Under the pieces are notes generated by a model that was not told where the DNA came from, searched no databases, and saw only the letters and a program-made list of their open reading frames with translations. From positions 24,064,296 to 24,128,295 of the forward strand of contig OX031068.1 in assembly GCA_943736015.1 (NCBI GenBank): DNA of 64,000 nt, given 5' to 3'. Within the stretch, counting starts at the first letter, position 1. Every line of letters begins with the position of its first letter. This DNA is from Tridacna crocea (taxonomy: Eukaryota; Mollusca; Bivalvia; Cardiida; Cardiidae). The translations under genes and the position numbers were made by a program. This document shows, one piece after another, positions 1 through 10,249 of the stretch.

Positions 1-275
1 AAGGAAATACCTTTGGAAGCGATTTAAAATCCAAATAAACCAGAATGGGAAGAAGTCAATAAACAATGGGAATTTTACGAAAAAAAAAAATAACCCGAAA
101 TACCCCTTATGGTTTATTCAACCAATGACGCAGTCGTTTCTTATCTTCATTACAGTGTGGTTTTTTTTTTGTTTCTCAGTAGATATGCCAAATAATATAT
201 GTGTTGAGATAAGTGCGATATATAAGCATGCCATGATTTATGTTATATACACAATGTTATATACATTTGAGTCAC
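1..275. other. no feature seen
   Basis: AT-rich, with short A and T runs. No open frame, repeat family or splice signal stands out. Confidence 0.5.
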
Positions 276-425
276 GGTCGGGCAAAAGGGGGGCTTAATT
301 CAATGCATCTGCAAAAAGTATCGACTCAGGTCAGCCTGCGCAGTCTGCGCAGGCTGGCCTGTGTCGAAATATTTTTTCTTTTAATTTCTGTTGATTTTTT
401 GCATATCTGAGGACCATTCTACCGC
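276..425 (+). repeat. GCAGGCTGGCC-type short repeat
   Basis: Contains the small palindrome GCCTGCGCAGTCTGCGCAGGC with flanks (AAGTATCGACTCAGGTCAGC, GACCATTCTACC) shared with 45880-46000, 47395-47550 and 51865-52045. Unclassified interspersed repeat. Confidence 0.55.
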
Positions 426-513
426 ACGAATCAGCAGTTTGTTAGACAAAATGCATTAGATAAATCCATACTTATGTGATGACTTGCTTGGTGGAATGTG
501 TCACGGAGATTTA

Positions 514-715
514 TAAACTCATTACCAAACGACAAATTTATAGACTGGTCCAAATTGAAAGCAGTTGCAGAAGACACAATAAATGTGACTGAACAACCGA
601 AATTTTATTTGGTAAGGATGGAAAACATTGTGGAAAAAGGAGAAAATGCTGGTAACCAAACTATAAGCATTTGCAGACGACAAATTCAATGTGGGGCTGA
701 ATCAAAGGACTTAAC
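514..715 (-). mobile_element. HP-A copy, mosaic
   Basis: Left half and left hairpin arm are present. Instead of the right arm a second copy of the GCATTTGCAGACGACAA segment follows, so the hairpin cannot form. Confidence 0.65.
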
Positions 716-732
716 TTTATAAGGACAGAACA

Positions 733-930
733 GGGTCCGTATTCACAAACCGTTCTTAAGAATATTCTTAGACTTATTCTTCAGAATTTTGTCAATGTGA
801 AAGTAACAAGAATTCTGATTGGCTAAACCAATTGGTTTAGCCAATCAGAAGTCCTGTTACTTTCACAGTCAGAAAATCTTGAAGATTTAGACAAAGAGCG
901 TTCTTAAGAATGGTTGGTGAGTACGGACCC
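733..930 (+). mobile_element. HP-B MITE
   Basis: GGGTCCGTATTCAC... to ...GTACGGACCC. The two halves are inverse along their whole length around GGCTAAACCAATTGGTTTAGCC. Confidence 0.85.
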
Positions 931-1042
931 AAATTGAGGGAACATGAGAAAAATGCTGGCTATCAGAGTTTTTTTTCCCTGTTCTCAAAATGGTTTTAAA
1001 GGTCCCTGCAGTTTACATGTATACCGCATTCGGCTTATTAAT

Positions 1043-1271
1043 TTAACCCATTAACACACAATCCCTACTTTTGATGCCCCTGAGAAAGAAGCCTTTAGAA
1101 AACATTGTGGGAAAAGGAGAAAATGCTGGTAAGCAGCATTTTGTCCTTTTCCCACAATGTTTTCTACCCTGCTTAAAACAAATTTCCATTTTTGGGTTAC
1201 GTTTATTTAGTCGACGGCAAGTGCTTTCAATTCGGACAAGTCTAAAATTTTGTCGTTTGGTAAAGAATTAA
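1043..1271 (+). mobile_element. HP-A copy, A1
   Basis: TTAACCCATTAACACACAAT to AAGAATTAA. The hairpin apex changed to GGTAAGC, weakening the loop-closing pairs. Confidence 0.85.
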
Positions 1272-1452
1272 AAAGTGTTTTACGCGGTTTTGAATATTAT
1301 GGAAACCATGCCACGGCAAAGACATATTTTCTTATCTCTACCCTTAATTAATACAGTCTTTTACTAAGGTTCTAAAATGCTTTCCCCATGGACAATCCCA
1401 TAAAGATGACATCACCGCAGCTTAGGATCGAATCAAGGACCTCTAAAATCTT

Positions 1453-1682
1453 TTAACCCTTTACCACATGGTAAAATTTTAGGCCTATCCAAACTGAAAG
1501 CATTTGTAGACGACAATTTCAAAGTGGCTCAAATGGCGCATTTTTACTTTGATAGGGTAGAAAAAACTTTGTGGGAAAAGGAGAAAATGCTGGTTACCAG
1601 CATTTTTTCCTTTTCCCACAATGTTTTCAAAAGGCATCTTCCTAAGGGTCGTTAAAAGGCGTCATTGTCTGGTGAAGGTTTA
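1453..1682 (-). mobile_element. HP-A copy, A1
   Basis: TTAACCCTTTACCACATGG start, full hairpin with GGTTACC apex, ends AAGGTTTAA. Confidence 0.85.
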
Positions 1683-1779
1683 ATCTTTTTCCTGCTTGTT
1701 AAGTAAAATAAAAACTTCCTAGTCGATAGTAAAAATCAAAATGTTGTCATTTTTATAGTATATCTTGGAGGAAAAATAT

Positions 1780-1893
1780 CTTCATATCGGATAGAGTGTA
1801 TCTAAGATCAGACTGCACGTTCTGTGCAGTCTGATCTTGATCTACACTATCCGCAAAATGGTTCTTGAGTCGCGCTTCGCAGCCTAATGGTAA
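1780..1893 (+). mobile_element. HP-C copy, partial
   Basis: Palindrome AAGATCAGACTGCACGTTC/inverse followed by the ATCCGCAAAATGGTTCTTGA tail. The 5' part of the element is absent. Confidence 0.65.
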
Positions 1894-2176
1894 TCCTGGG
1901 TGTATAAATTTGCACTTGTGATCGAGTATATTGGTCCATTGTATATTCGAACTTAAAACCTATTCACTCAGGGTATATAGGGTTGCCTAGGTGTCTATTG
2001 GTCTAATATATCTTAAAATAGAGGTCTTTATGTGAAAATATTTGCTTTTCTGTTCAAAATTCAATAACAACTGCTATAAAAACTCTATTTAAATAATCGA
2101 AATGGAATATCAATAGACTAAGTGGGGTCGTGTGAATTTTTATCCTTTTTAAGTCGCTATGCAAAATGTTAGCTGA

Positions 2177-2400
2177 AAAGGTGGAGACAAACAGTAGAAC
2201 GAACAGAGAGGCGGAGGGACAGAGAGGCAGCCAGAGAGACAGCCAGAGAGACATACAAATAGACAGACATACAGACAGACAGGCAGGTAGGCCGGCCGGT
2301 AGGCAGGCAGGCAGGCAGACGGACAGCGATCGGTGAGTGAGTAAGTGAGGGAGGGAGGGAAGGAGAGAGGAGTAGAAACAAAGTGAGAGACGAGTGCATA
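2177..2400. repeat. AGAC/AGGC low-complexity tract
   Basis: Imperfect ACAG, AGGC and GGGA tetramer runs. Long minus-strand open frames here are made of Cys/Leu/Ser from the repeat and are not genes. Confidence 0.8.
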
Positions 2401-2598
2401 GCCGGACAGCCAGTAAAAATGAAACCAAGACACAGTCTTTAAAGAATAACAAAGTAAAAAGTGAAACTGGGCAGTTTGGTGGGAGGGCACAGAGAGGGAG
2501 GACAAGAATTTACATACTTGTTAATCTGCAGTTCAAACCTTCCATCATTTGAATTGTAAATGAATTTCATCTCAACGACGAACTCACAAATTGAACAC

Positions 2599-2896
2599 TT
2601 AACTCTAACCTGGTCCAAATTGAATCACTTGCAGACGACAAAATAAATGTAACTGAAAAAATGAATTTTGTTTACAGCAGGGTAGAAATCATCGTGGGAA
2701 AGGAGAAAATGCTGGTGACCACATTATCGTGAACTACTGATTGGTATATGATTATATATGGAAACAAAAAGTAAAGTTATTGCTCGTTACCATATGAGAC
2801 GAAATTTGCGAAACCTAGATTACGTCCTTGCAAACTTTCCAGTCAAAGCAATAGTTACTCATAACGAGCAATTTTTCTCCTTTTCCACAACGTTTT
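2599..2896 (-). mobile_element. HP-A copy, apex replaced (chimeric A1/A2)
   Basis: The left arm is A1 (GGAGAAAATGCTGGTGACC). About 140 bp of other sequence follows, then a right arm of A2 type (AACGAGCAATTTTTCTCC). Confidence 0.65.
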
Positions 2897-2937
2897 CATA
2901 TGTGCATGTGTACTCATATATTAGAACTTAACTCTTT

Positions 2938-3119
2938 ACCAAACGACAAAATTATGGACTTGTCCAACTTTGAAAGCATTTGCAGACGACAAAATAAAGG
3001 TGAATCAAAAATTATTATTTTTTTTCGGAAAGGGTAGGAAACGTTGTGTGAAAAGGAGAAAATGATGTTTTCAAAGGCTTTCTTTCGTCAAAAGTCGGGA
3101 TTATGAGGTAAAGAGTTAA
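2938..3119 (-). mobile_element. HP-A copy lacking right hairpin arm
   Basis: Intact TTAA ends. The left arm AAAAGGAGAAAATGATG runs straight into the outer GTTTTCAAAGGC, an internal deletion of the distal arm. Confidence 0.8.
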
Positions 3120-3202
3120 AGCTTGGTGCTAATCAACGTTTTCCTATAGTGTTCACAATGTCTTCTCTTCGCAGGAAAATTGAAAAAAAAAGCACTTCGA
3201 AT

Positions 3203-3314
3203 CGTCCTTATAGATCAAAGATCAGACTAACAGTTCTCTGCACTCTGATCTTGATCTACATCACCCACAATATATTTAGGTACAATGAATTGTATTTAGC
3301 ATTCTAAGGGTTAA
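3203..3314 (+). mobile_element. HP-C copy, partial
   Basis: AAGATCAGACTAACAGTTCTC / GATCTTGATCTACAT palindrome, diverged, ending ATTCTAAGGGTTAA. Confidence 0.6.
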
Positions 3315-3567
3315 GGTTCAATGTAAATTTGCTGTACGGGATAAAGTCAACACGCGCTTCTAACGACAACAAGATTTTTCAATACGTACGATACATATCG
3401 GGGTCGCCAAAATAAAAATCAATATCAAGAATTGATTTTAGACAAGTAAAGCCCCCATCGATGTTTGATTTTCCTCACCCATACAAAGAATGGACGGATT
3501 ATAACTTTCTTTTCAGTTCGTACAATTCTAACTTAACACGGTTTTTTTTAAATTCTCTACCGCATAT

Positions 3568-3770
3568 TTAACAACACCTTGTGCAGAAATGCTTTAGAAA
3601 CCATAGTGGGAAAAGGAGAACATGCTGGTAACCAGCATTTTCTCCTTTTCCTGCTATGTTGTCTTTCCTATTAATGAAATTTTACACTAATTTTCACCAG
3701 TCTTGAAGATGTCGTCCACATGCGTTTGGAATTTGGGAGAGTTTAAAACTTGTCGTCTGCGAACGGATTG
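3568..3770 (+). mobile_element. HP-A copy, diverged
   Basis: Full hairpin (GGTAACC apex) with degraded flanks; the terminal TTAA at the right is not recognisable. Confidence 0.65.
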
Positions 3771-3916
3771 TGCCTATCATGAATTGCATACGACATTTTC
3801 TCTCTGGTGAAAGATCCCGATTGAAAGGCTGGAGGAAAAAGTAGAAAGTTGCTCGTTGCTAGCGGTTTGGTACTTTTCTTGTAATGTTTTCAGCGTATCC
3901 CCGAGTTTCAATTTCC

Positions 3917-4344
3917 TTAACCCTTTACAAAACAACAAAATTTTAGATCGCTCTAAATTAAAAGCACTTGCAGATGACCAGGGTCCGTATTCACCAACCA
4001 TTCTCAAGAACGTTCATAGTCTTATTCTTCAAGATTTTCTGACAGTAAAAGTAACAAAACATCTGATTGGCTAAACCATTCGGTTTAGCCAATCAGATGT
4101 TCTGTTACTTTCACAATCACAAAATTCTGAAGAATAAGACTAAGAATATTCTTGAGAATGGTTGGTGAATACGGACCCACATCAATGTAACTCAAAGACT
4201 GAAATTTGTTTCCAGTAGGGTAGAAAACATTGTGCGAAAAGGAGAAAATGCTGGTTATCAGCATTTTCTCCTTTTCGCACAATGTTTTCAAAAGGCTTCT
4301 ATCTCAGGATCGTAAAAACCAGGGATTGTTTGGTAAAGGGTTGA
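3917..4344 (-). mobile_element. HP-A copy interrupted by HP-B
   Basis: Left 64 bp (TTAACCCTTTACAAAACAAC... GCAGATGACCA), then HP-B, then the rest of the element with intact hairpin and end GGTAAAGGGTTGA. The element is older than the HP-B insertion. Confidence 0.85.
3981..4178 (+). mobile_element. HP-B MITE nested in HP-A
   Basis: GGGTCCGTATTCACCAACCA to GAATACGGACCC, near-perfect 198-bp palindrome. Confidence 0.9.
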
Positions 4345-4475
4345 AATATGTCGTTTTGAGGGGCCCGAGAAAATGGTTATGTCTAAAATGTTATCAGCAT
4401 AGGGTAAAAAACTTCATTGGTTTTGAGTACATGTATTCATATATGTACGTCACCATTTGCCACACAAAACCACCA

Positions 4476-4660
4476 CAGAGCTCCAGATAAGAGGGGGTGC
4501 TGGGTATCCTAAATTCATTATTTCTCTTTAAAACCCCATGGTATGGGTACTCAAACCCCATGGTATGGGTACTCATTAGAATCGTCTCGATGAGACGATT
4601 CTAATGCGTACCCACACCATAGGGTTTAGTGCAAAATCACTCCCTCTTTCTTTAGCTCTG
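4476..4660 (+). mobile_element. HP-D MITE
   Basis: CAGAGCTCCAGATAAGAGGG at left, TTTAGCTCTG at right, central GAATCGTCTCGATGAGACGATTC palindrome flanked by inverted TATGGTGTGGGTAC-like arms. Confidence 0.75.
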
Positions 4661-4667
4661 TTCACCC

Positions 4668-4770
4668 TAGGGATGAAGGCCTTTTAAACGTTGTGGTGAA
4701 AGGATAAAATGCTGGAACCAATAATGTTTTCTACCTTCTTGCTATCGGTGAACTTTCTACATGCCAAAGG
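4668..4770 (+). mobile_element. HP-A fragment, decayed
   Basis: GGCCTTTTAAACGTTGTGG to AATGTTTTCTACC with a collapsed hairpin. Confidence 0.45.
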
Positions 4771-4899
4771 ACATGATCTAACAGGTATAACAGACAACAT
4801 AGATTTTAGAGATGCTTAATTATTATGATGACCGGCTTGGTATACGGGATCACGAAGATGCTCTAAAATGTCAAAGTTTTCCTGCGACGACGCCGTTGT

Positions 4900-5615
4900 C
4901 TGCGCATGTCATTTTCTTCGAAGATTCGACTGTCTTATATGACACATCACTAGCCTCGAATGCGGACAGATTGTAATATTACGCTCCATAAGTAGCAATG
5001 TAGAAAATAGCTTTTATCGATACGTTTGAGGAGAAATGAGACCTGCTTTAGCTCCAGATTTCTCTAAACTGGTGATCATAGCTGAGTGAATTGCACGAGG
5101 CAGCGTTTTACTGAGTAAACGTTTATTTCAGTTTGATATTCAAAGTAACGGTTGTCGCATAGAAATGTAGTCCGGCTCTGTACCCAGGATGCCCAAATTA
5201 GATAGATGAGTATCTATAGAATGCCATCTAGCGGAAGATAATGGCGACGACGCAGACTTGCATTATCTCCCGCTAGATGGCATTCTAAATACACATCTAT
5301 CTAATTTGGGCATCCTGGGTACAGAACCGAACCACTTTCCTACGCGACAACCGTTACCTTGAATTTCAAACTAAAATAAACGTTTACTCAATAAAACGCT
5401 ACCTCGTGCGATTCACTCAGCTATCAGCAGTTTAGAGAAATCTGGGGCTAAAACAGACCTGATTTTTCCTCAAACGTACTAAATTGATAAAAACTATTTT
5501 CTCCATTGCTACTTTATAGCGCGTATTCCTAAAGTCTGTCCGATATCGCTGATAGTGATGCGTCATATAAGACAGGTCGAATCTTCGAAGAATATGACAT
5601 GCGCAGACAACGCGC
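4900..5615. mobile_element. 0.7-kb foldback element
   Basis: Two arms of about 340 bp, inverse to each other (GTTGTCTGCGCATGTC at left, GACATGCGCAGACAAC at right), meet at a 17-bp loop near 5244-5260. A partial relative without the partner arm is at 26490-26755. No transposase; non-autonomous foldback DNA element. Confidence 0.75.
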
Positions 5616-5629
5616 AGACTTGGGCAATT

Positions 5630-5800
5630 TGTTGATTATCAAAACAGGAACTCGTACAAAAGGGGCGAGTAACCATCATAATATACCGCTATTTGACACA
5701 GTTATGCCCCTTTTTTGACTAAAAATTTTCATTGAAAATCAAGCTCTTGCAGCCAAGCGTTGGCACCAATGCACGTGGTGCTCTTGTTTTATATGCTTGC
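5630..5800. repeat. ACAGTTATGCCCCTTTTTTGAC-type dispersed repeat
   Basis: Sequence with ATGCCCC/TTTTGACT and CTCTTGCAGCCAAGC, of the type dispersed in bivalve genomes; related text occurs at 40230-40300. Class uncertain. Confidence 0.4.
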
Positions 5801-6215
5801 ATAGACATGCACAATGGTACAATCTAGCTGGAAAGGAAGAATCATTGTAAAATTATGGTAACTTCGTGTCATGATTAACGATAAACTAGTATAAATCCCT
5901 GGGTTATGCAGACCAGATTATCTTATTACGGTCAGTAGACTAATCTCTTAACATAATGACCATGGATTACCGCAGATAGTTGTATGTGCAAGAAGGAGTG
6001 TCTAGAATTCTAAATATAATCAGAACATAAATACCAGTGAAATGTTTATAAATGGTAGCCATTGCTCTTGTACATTCACGTGTATTTTGGGACAGAACAA
6101 AACAGAACTTTATTATATGGAAAGAGTTTTCCTTACCAAAAGGGGGGGGGGGATTCAAAATGAACGACATAACACTACCAAAGAAAGACCACCTTGAAAC
6201 ACCACCTTAATCACT

Positions 6216-6440
6216 TTAACCCATAGCCATACAATCCCTACTTTCGACGACACTGAGAAAGAAGCCTTTGGAAAACACTGTGGGAAAAGGAGGAAATGCT
6301 GGTAACCAGCATTTTCTCCTTTTCCCACAATTTTTTCTACCCTTTACAAAACAAAATTCAAATTTTCAGGCAATTTTATCTTGTCGTCTACAAATGCTTT
6401 CTATCTGGACAAGCCTAGAATTTTGTCTTTTGATGATGAG
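6216..6440 (+). mobile_element. HP-A copy, A1
   Basis: TTAACCCATAGCCATACAAT start, complete hairpin, right end decayed (TTTGATGATGAG). Confidence 0.75.
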
Positions 6441-6478
6441 CCAATTTCTTATATACATGTACATGTATATCAGCAAAT

Positions 6479-6512
6479 CCCCCCGTGCCCCCCCCCCCCC
6501 CCCCCCTCCCCT
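6479..6512. repeat. C-rich homopolymer tract
   Basis: A run of about 20 C followed by CCCTCCCC, next to ATGTACATGTATAT. Confidence 0.8.
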
Positions 6513-6664
6513 TCAAAAAAAGACACTAAGATATCAATAAAAACAGATATGAAGCTTTATGATTTCATTCCTCATCCTGCGAAGTTAGTAAAATGAAACT
6601 TTTCAGTTGATAAACCCGAAAAATGTTATTTCAAAGTTTTTTTTTTCTGGAAAATATGTCAAAG

Positions 6665-6965
6665 TGGGACAATGTAGACCCAAGATCAGACTACGCGTTC
6701 TCTGCTGTCTGATCTTAACCCTTTCCCAAACAACAAACTTTTGGACTAGACCAAATTGAAAGCATTTGCAGACGAAAATTCAACTCTTACTGAAAAGATG
6801 ATTTCTGTCTATGACAGGGTAGAAAACATTGTGGAAAAAGGAGAAAATGCTGGTTACCCACAATGTTTTCAAAAGGCTACTATTCCAGATTCGTTAAAAC
6901 CTGGAATTGTTTGGGAAAGGGTTAATCTACACTGTCCACACAAAGTCAGCGAGTCTCACTTACAT
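6665..6965 (+). mobile_element. HP-C copy split by HP-A at TTAA
   Basis: GATCAGACTACGCGTTC...TCTGATC is followed by the HP-A element, then TCTACACTGTCCACACAAAG. Removing HP-A and one TTAA restores the family text GATCTTAATCTACACTGTCC. Confidence 0.8.
6715..6925 (-). mobile_element. HP-A copy nested in HP-C, hairpin shortened
   Basis: TTAACCCTTTCCCAAACAAC to GTTTGGGAAAGGGTTAA; 15-bp perfect terminal inverted repeat after TTAA. The right hairpin arm has lost its inner half. Confidence 0.88.
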
Positions 6966-7240
6966 GTAGCAACCTGAAGGTTACGGCCATTCTATACTCT
7001 TTGTCACATCTTTTCCTCTAAAACGGACACCTCCCTGGGATAGTTTAAGCTCGGAATGTTTGGTTAAAGGGTTTAAACCGGGAAACAAGTGCGTTCATAT
7101 CAGGTTTCAATATTAAAGTTTATCACGTTAAATGAGAAACAAACAACGGGGTCACAAGTCCTGACACGGGAAAATGGGATACTCTATGTGACGTATTGGA
7201 TTCTTTTGTTTTCCTTACGTCACTCCATACCCAGCCCACT

Positions 7241-7468
7241 TTCAACCCATTACTACTCAATCCCTTCTTTTGATGACCCTGAGAAAGAGGCCTTTAGAAA
7301 ACATTGTGGGAAAAAGGAGAAAATGCTGGTTACCAGCATTTTCTCCTTTTCCAACAATGCTTTCTACTCTTCACAGAAGAAATTTCAAATTTTCTGTCAC
7401 TTTTTCTTTTCGTCTGCAAATACTTTCAGTTTGGACCAGTATAAAATTTTGTAGTTTAGTAAAGAAAC
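7241..7468 (+). mobile_element. HP-A copy, A1
   Basis: TTCAACCCATTACTACTCAA start, complete hairpin, end TAGTTTAGTAAAGAAAC. The apex is GGTTACC although the flanks are '+' type. Confidence 0.78.
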
Positions 7469-7609
7469 TCCAACTCGACTACTTCAAGGATTAAACTTGT
7501 ATTCAAGGGCTTTGAGCTGTGATGCAATGCAGAGCAAAAGTGTTTTTGCATTAATGGTTGGAGTCATTGGGAATAATTCACTGATATGCCTTTCACTGAA
7601 GAATTCAGA

Positions 7610-7968
7610 CCACAATCGGGGGGAGGGGAAGAGACAAACAGAGACACGCACACAGAAAGAGGGCGATAGAGGAAGATACCTAGACAAGAAAGAGAGAAGA
7701 AAAGGAGGAAAAAGAGAGACAGAAAGACAGAGAGAGACAGACAGACAGAGAGGGAGAGAGAGAGGGGGAAGACAGACTGACAGGGAGAGACAGACAGACA
7801 GACAGAGCGACAGAGACACGCACACAGAAAGAGGGCGATAGAGAAAGATACCTAGACAAGAAAGAGAGAAAAAAAGAGGGAAAAGAGAGACAGAAAGACA
7901 GAGACAGAGAGACAGACAGAGACGGAGAGGGAGAGAGAGAAGACAGACAGACAGACAGGGAAGCGAGG
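7610..7968. repeat. GA/ACAG minisatellite, two 170-bp units
   Basis: The unit beginning GAGACACGCACACAGAAAGA occurs at about 7640 and 7812, each followed by GATACCTAGACAAGAAAGAG and purine tetramers. Open frames here are repeat artefacts. Confidence 0.8.
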
Positions 7969-8110
7969 GCCTACTGAGCAATCTGATAATTAGAATTTAT
8001 ATCATCCGCAAAATCACCACAAGTTGTCATCGAGATCTGAAGGTTAAATTGTGCATGGCCATTTTAACATTATACTCCATTACGTGTTAGTATGGAGCAA
8101 ATCTAATGCT

Positions 8111-8322
8111 TTAATCCTTTACCACACAATTTCGACCTTTAATGACCCTGAGATAGATGGCAACCAGCTGGCAACCAGCTGGCAACCAGCACTTTCTCCT
8201 TTTCGCACAATGTTTTCCTTCTTTCCTAAAACAAATTTCAATTCTTTAGTCACGTGTAATTTGTCGTCTGCAAATGCTTTCAATTTGGATCGGACTAAAA
8301 TTGTGTCGTTTGGCTAAGAGTC
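8111..8322 (+). mobile_element. HP-A copy, left arm replaced by a triplet repeat
   Basis: The left arm is missing; GGCAACCAGCT is repeated three times in its place, followed by an intact right arm and 3' half. Confidence 0.7.
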
Positions 8323-8421
8323 AACCTCGATCTATCCTCCAAAGATTAGGCTAACAAAACTACAGAGGTAAAGTTATAAAGCGGATTGTAATCGTGATTT
8401 TTTCATTGGATTACTGAAGGC

Positions 8422-8646
8422 TTAACTCATTACCAAACGACAATATCTTAGGTTTGTCCAAATCCAGAGCATTTACAGACGACAAAATAAAAGTGACTTA
8501 AAATTTTGAATTTGTTTTGTGAAGGGTAGAAAACATCGTGGGAAAATGAGAAAATGCTGGTTACCAGCATTTTCTCATTTTTCCACAATGTTTTCTAAAG
8601 GTTTCTTTCTCAGGGTCGTCAAAAGTAAGGATTACTGAAGGCTTAA
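8422..8646 (-). mobile_element. HP-A copy with duplicated end flank
   Basis: TTAACTCATTACCAAACGAC start and full hairpin. The right terminus is replaced by GGATTACTGAAGGCTTAA, which also lies immediately left of the element. Confidence 0.75.
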
Positions 8647-8694
8647 CACAAGTATGCCAACTTATTTTTATTATCTCGACCAATGTATATCTAC

Positions 8695-8805
8695 TAACCC
8701 TAACTAAGTGCGACTAAAAGAACATTTTGTGGACAGCGTAGATCAAGACCAGACTGCACAGACATGATGTGCAGTCTGGTACTGGATCTAAACAGTCCGA
8801 TTAGA
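8695..8805 (-). mobile_element. HP-C copy
   Basis: AAGACCAGACTGCACAGACAT and its inverse, preceded by ACATTTTGTGGACAGCGTAGA. Confidence 0.6.
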
Positions 8806-8854
8806 AGATACGAGAAGATTAATTATTATACGTGTAACGTTTCTTGGACATTGA

Positions 8855-9105
8855 ACACAAGATTTTTCTTCCATCACTTGGTGAAATCTTAGAAAAACCT
8901 TTTGTACGCTGTAGAGGCCACATTTTCAGTCCAATAATCATGAAACTTGGTCAGAATGTTTGTCTTACTGATATCTCAAAAGTGTTTGATGATGGGTAAT
9001 GTCTGATAAAAAACTAGGTCACTGGGAAACTAGATGGTTCATGTTTGGTCAATAGACTCAGGTGAGCGATTTCAGGGCCATTATGGCCCTCTTGATGTCG
9101 CTATT
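8855..9105 (+). repeat. dispersed repeat ending GGCCATTATGGCCCTC
   Basis: GTGAAATCTTAGAAAAACC through AACTTGGTCAGAATGTTTGT to GGTGAGCGATTTCAGGGCC. It shares its terminal motif with the long tandem elements at 18.5 and 53.5 kb, so is probably a related non-autonomous element. Confidence 0.55.
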
Positions 9106-9246
9106 TATTTTGTATGATATTTTCATATTTCATTCAGTCTTTATGTTTTTGCCATATTTTTCATAACAAATTGTTATGGCCAAAAGCATGTTTTGTGCTG
9201 ATTTGCCGAATAAATGAATGAATGACTGATGGACGTGCTTTATTTG

Positions 9247-9365
9247 CTGAAGAGAGAGAGAGACAGACAGACAGACAGAGACAGAGAGAGACAGAGACAG
9301 AGAGACAGACAGGGAGACAGACAGAGAGACAGAGACAGACAGACAGACAGACAGAGAGAAACAGA
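9247..9365. repeat. (ACAG)/(GA) microsatellite
   Basis: Nearly pure AGAC/AGAG tetramers; Arg/Asp or Ser/Leu frames on the two strands are artefacts. Confidence 0.9.
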
Positions 9366-9565
9366 AAGCGAGTGTGATTTCAGCAAAGATGAGCCACCCC
9401 ATTTTCCCTCTCGCTGACTATCTGTCATGAAATCGCAACCGTATTTGGCGACTTTCTTCCCGTTTCATTTTGTTTCGTTGGCGCCCCATGGCTTAAAACA
9501 TTTATTGTGATACATTCTTTATCAAAAATCAAAGCTTTTGCACACAACAACATTATCATTGTTCA

Positions 9566-9838
9566 AGTTGGTTGGTTGGTTGTATTGGAGTTTAACGCCA
9601 CTTTAACAGCTATGGTCATATCATGGCGGTCGGTGACGCACATGTGTTTCCTGGCTTTCTCATACCAGTACTAACACTACTTTCTTTCCAAAGCCACCGA
9701 CTACTTTTCTCACTTGCTTCAGCAGAGGTGAGAGGCGAAAATACGCCGGAAAGAAAGTTTGCCTCAACCGGGTATCGAACTCACAACCACCAGGTTATGA
9801 ATCCGACACGCTCACCACTGAGCCACCCGGGCGGGCAT
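9566..9838 (-). mobile_element. tRNA-derived SINE, family 1
   Basis: On the minus strand the head reads GCCCGGGTGGCTCAGTGGTG (A box) and GTTCGATACCC (B box), then a body that also appears at 42476-42752. The tail is GTTAAACTCCAATACAACC. Confidence 0.8.
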
Positions 9839-9849
9839 CATTGTTCAAA

Positions 9850-9980
9850 TTAAGAGATTTAGCTTTGAAATAGTAGAGAACATTTTGGATATACCAGCAT
9901 TTTCCCTATTTTCCATTATGCTTTCAAAAGCCTTGTTCCTATGAAGCATTTTAACTCGGGACTGTGCGTTAGAAGGTTAA
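9850..9980 (-). mobile_element. HP-A copy, decayed
   Basis: Short form: hairpin arms partly unpaired (GAACATTTTGGATATACCAG), terminal TTAA on both sides. Confidence 0.5.
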
Positions 9981-10026
9981 AAAAATCTTAATACGGCTGC
10001 TAAGCAAACAAAGTCAAACCATGGCT

Positions 10027-10243
10027 TTACCCTTTACCACACAATGACGACTTTTAAGAAGGAAGCCGATTGAAAACATTGTGGGAAAAGGAGAAAATGC
10101 TGGTAACCAGCATTTTCTCCTTTTCCCACAATGTTTTCGACCTTTCCAAATCAAAATTCAAGTTTTGATTCACATTTATTTGTCATCTGCAAGTGGTTTC
10201 AATTTGGACCAGTCTAAAATTTTGTCGTATGGTAAATAGTTAA
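10027..10243 (+). mobile_element. HP-A copy, A1
   Basis: TTACCCTTTACCACACAATG to GTATGGTAAATAGTTAA with a perfect central hairpin. Confidence 0.85.
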
Positions 10244-10249
10244 ACCAAT

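Noticed and set aside
2054-2505. Minus-strand frames of 76-132 aa rich in Cys, Leu and Ser
   Set aside because: They come from the AGAC/AGGC tetramer tract; no conserved domain or start context.
7484-7981. 165-aa minus and 114-aa plus frames
   Set aside because: Low-complexity translation of the GA/ACAG minisatellite, Ser/Leu/Cys on one strand and Arg/Glu/Asp on the other.
9130-9428. Arg/Asp and Ser/Leu frames
   Set aside because: Pure microsatellite translation.
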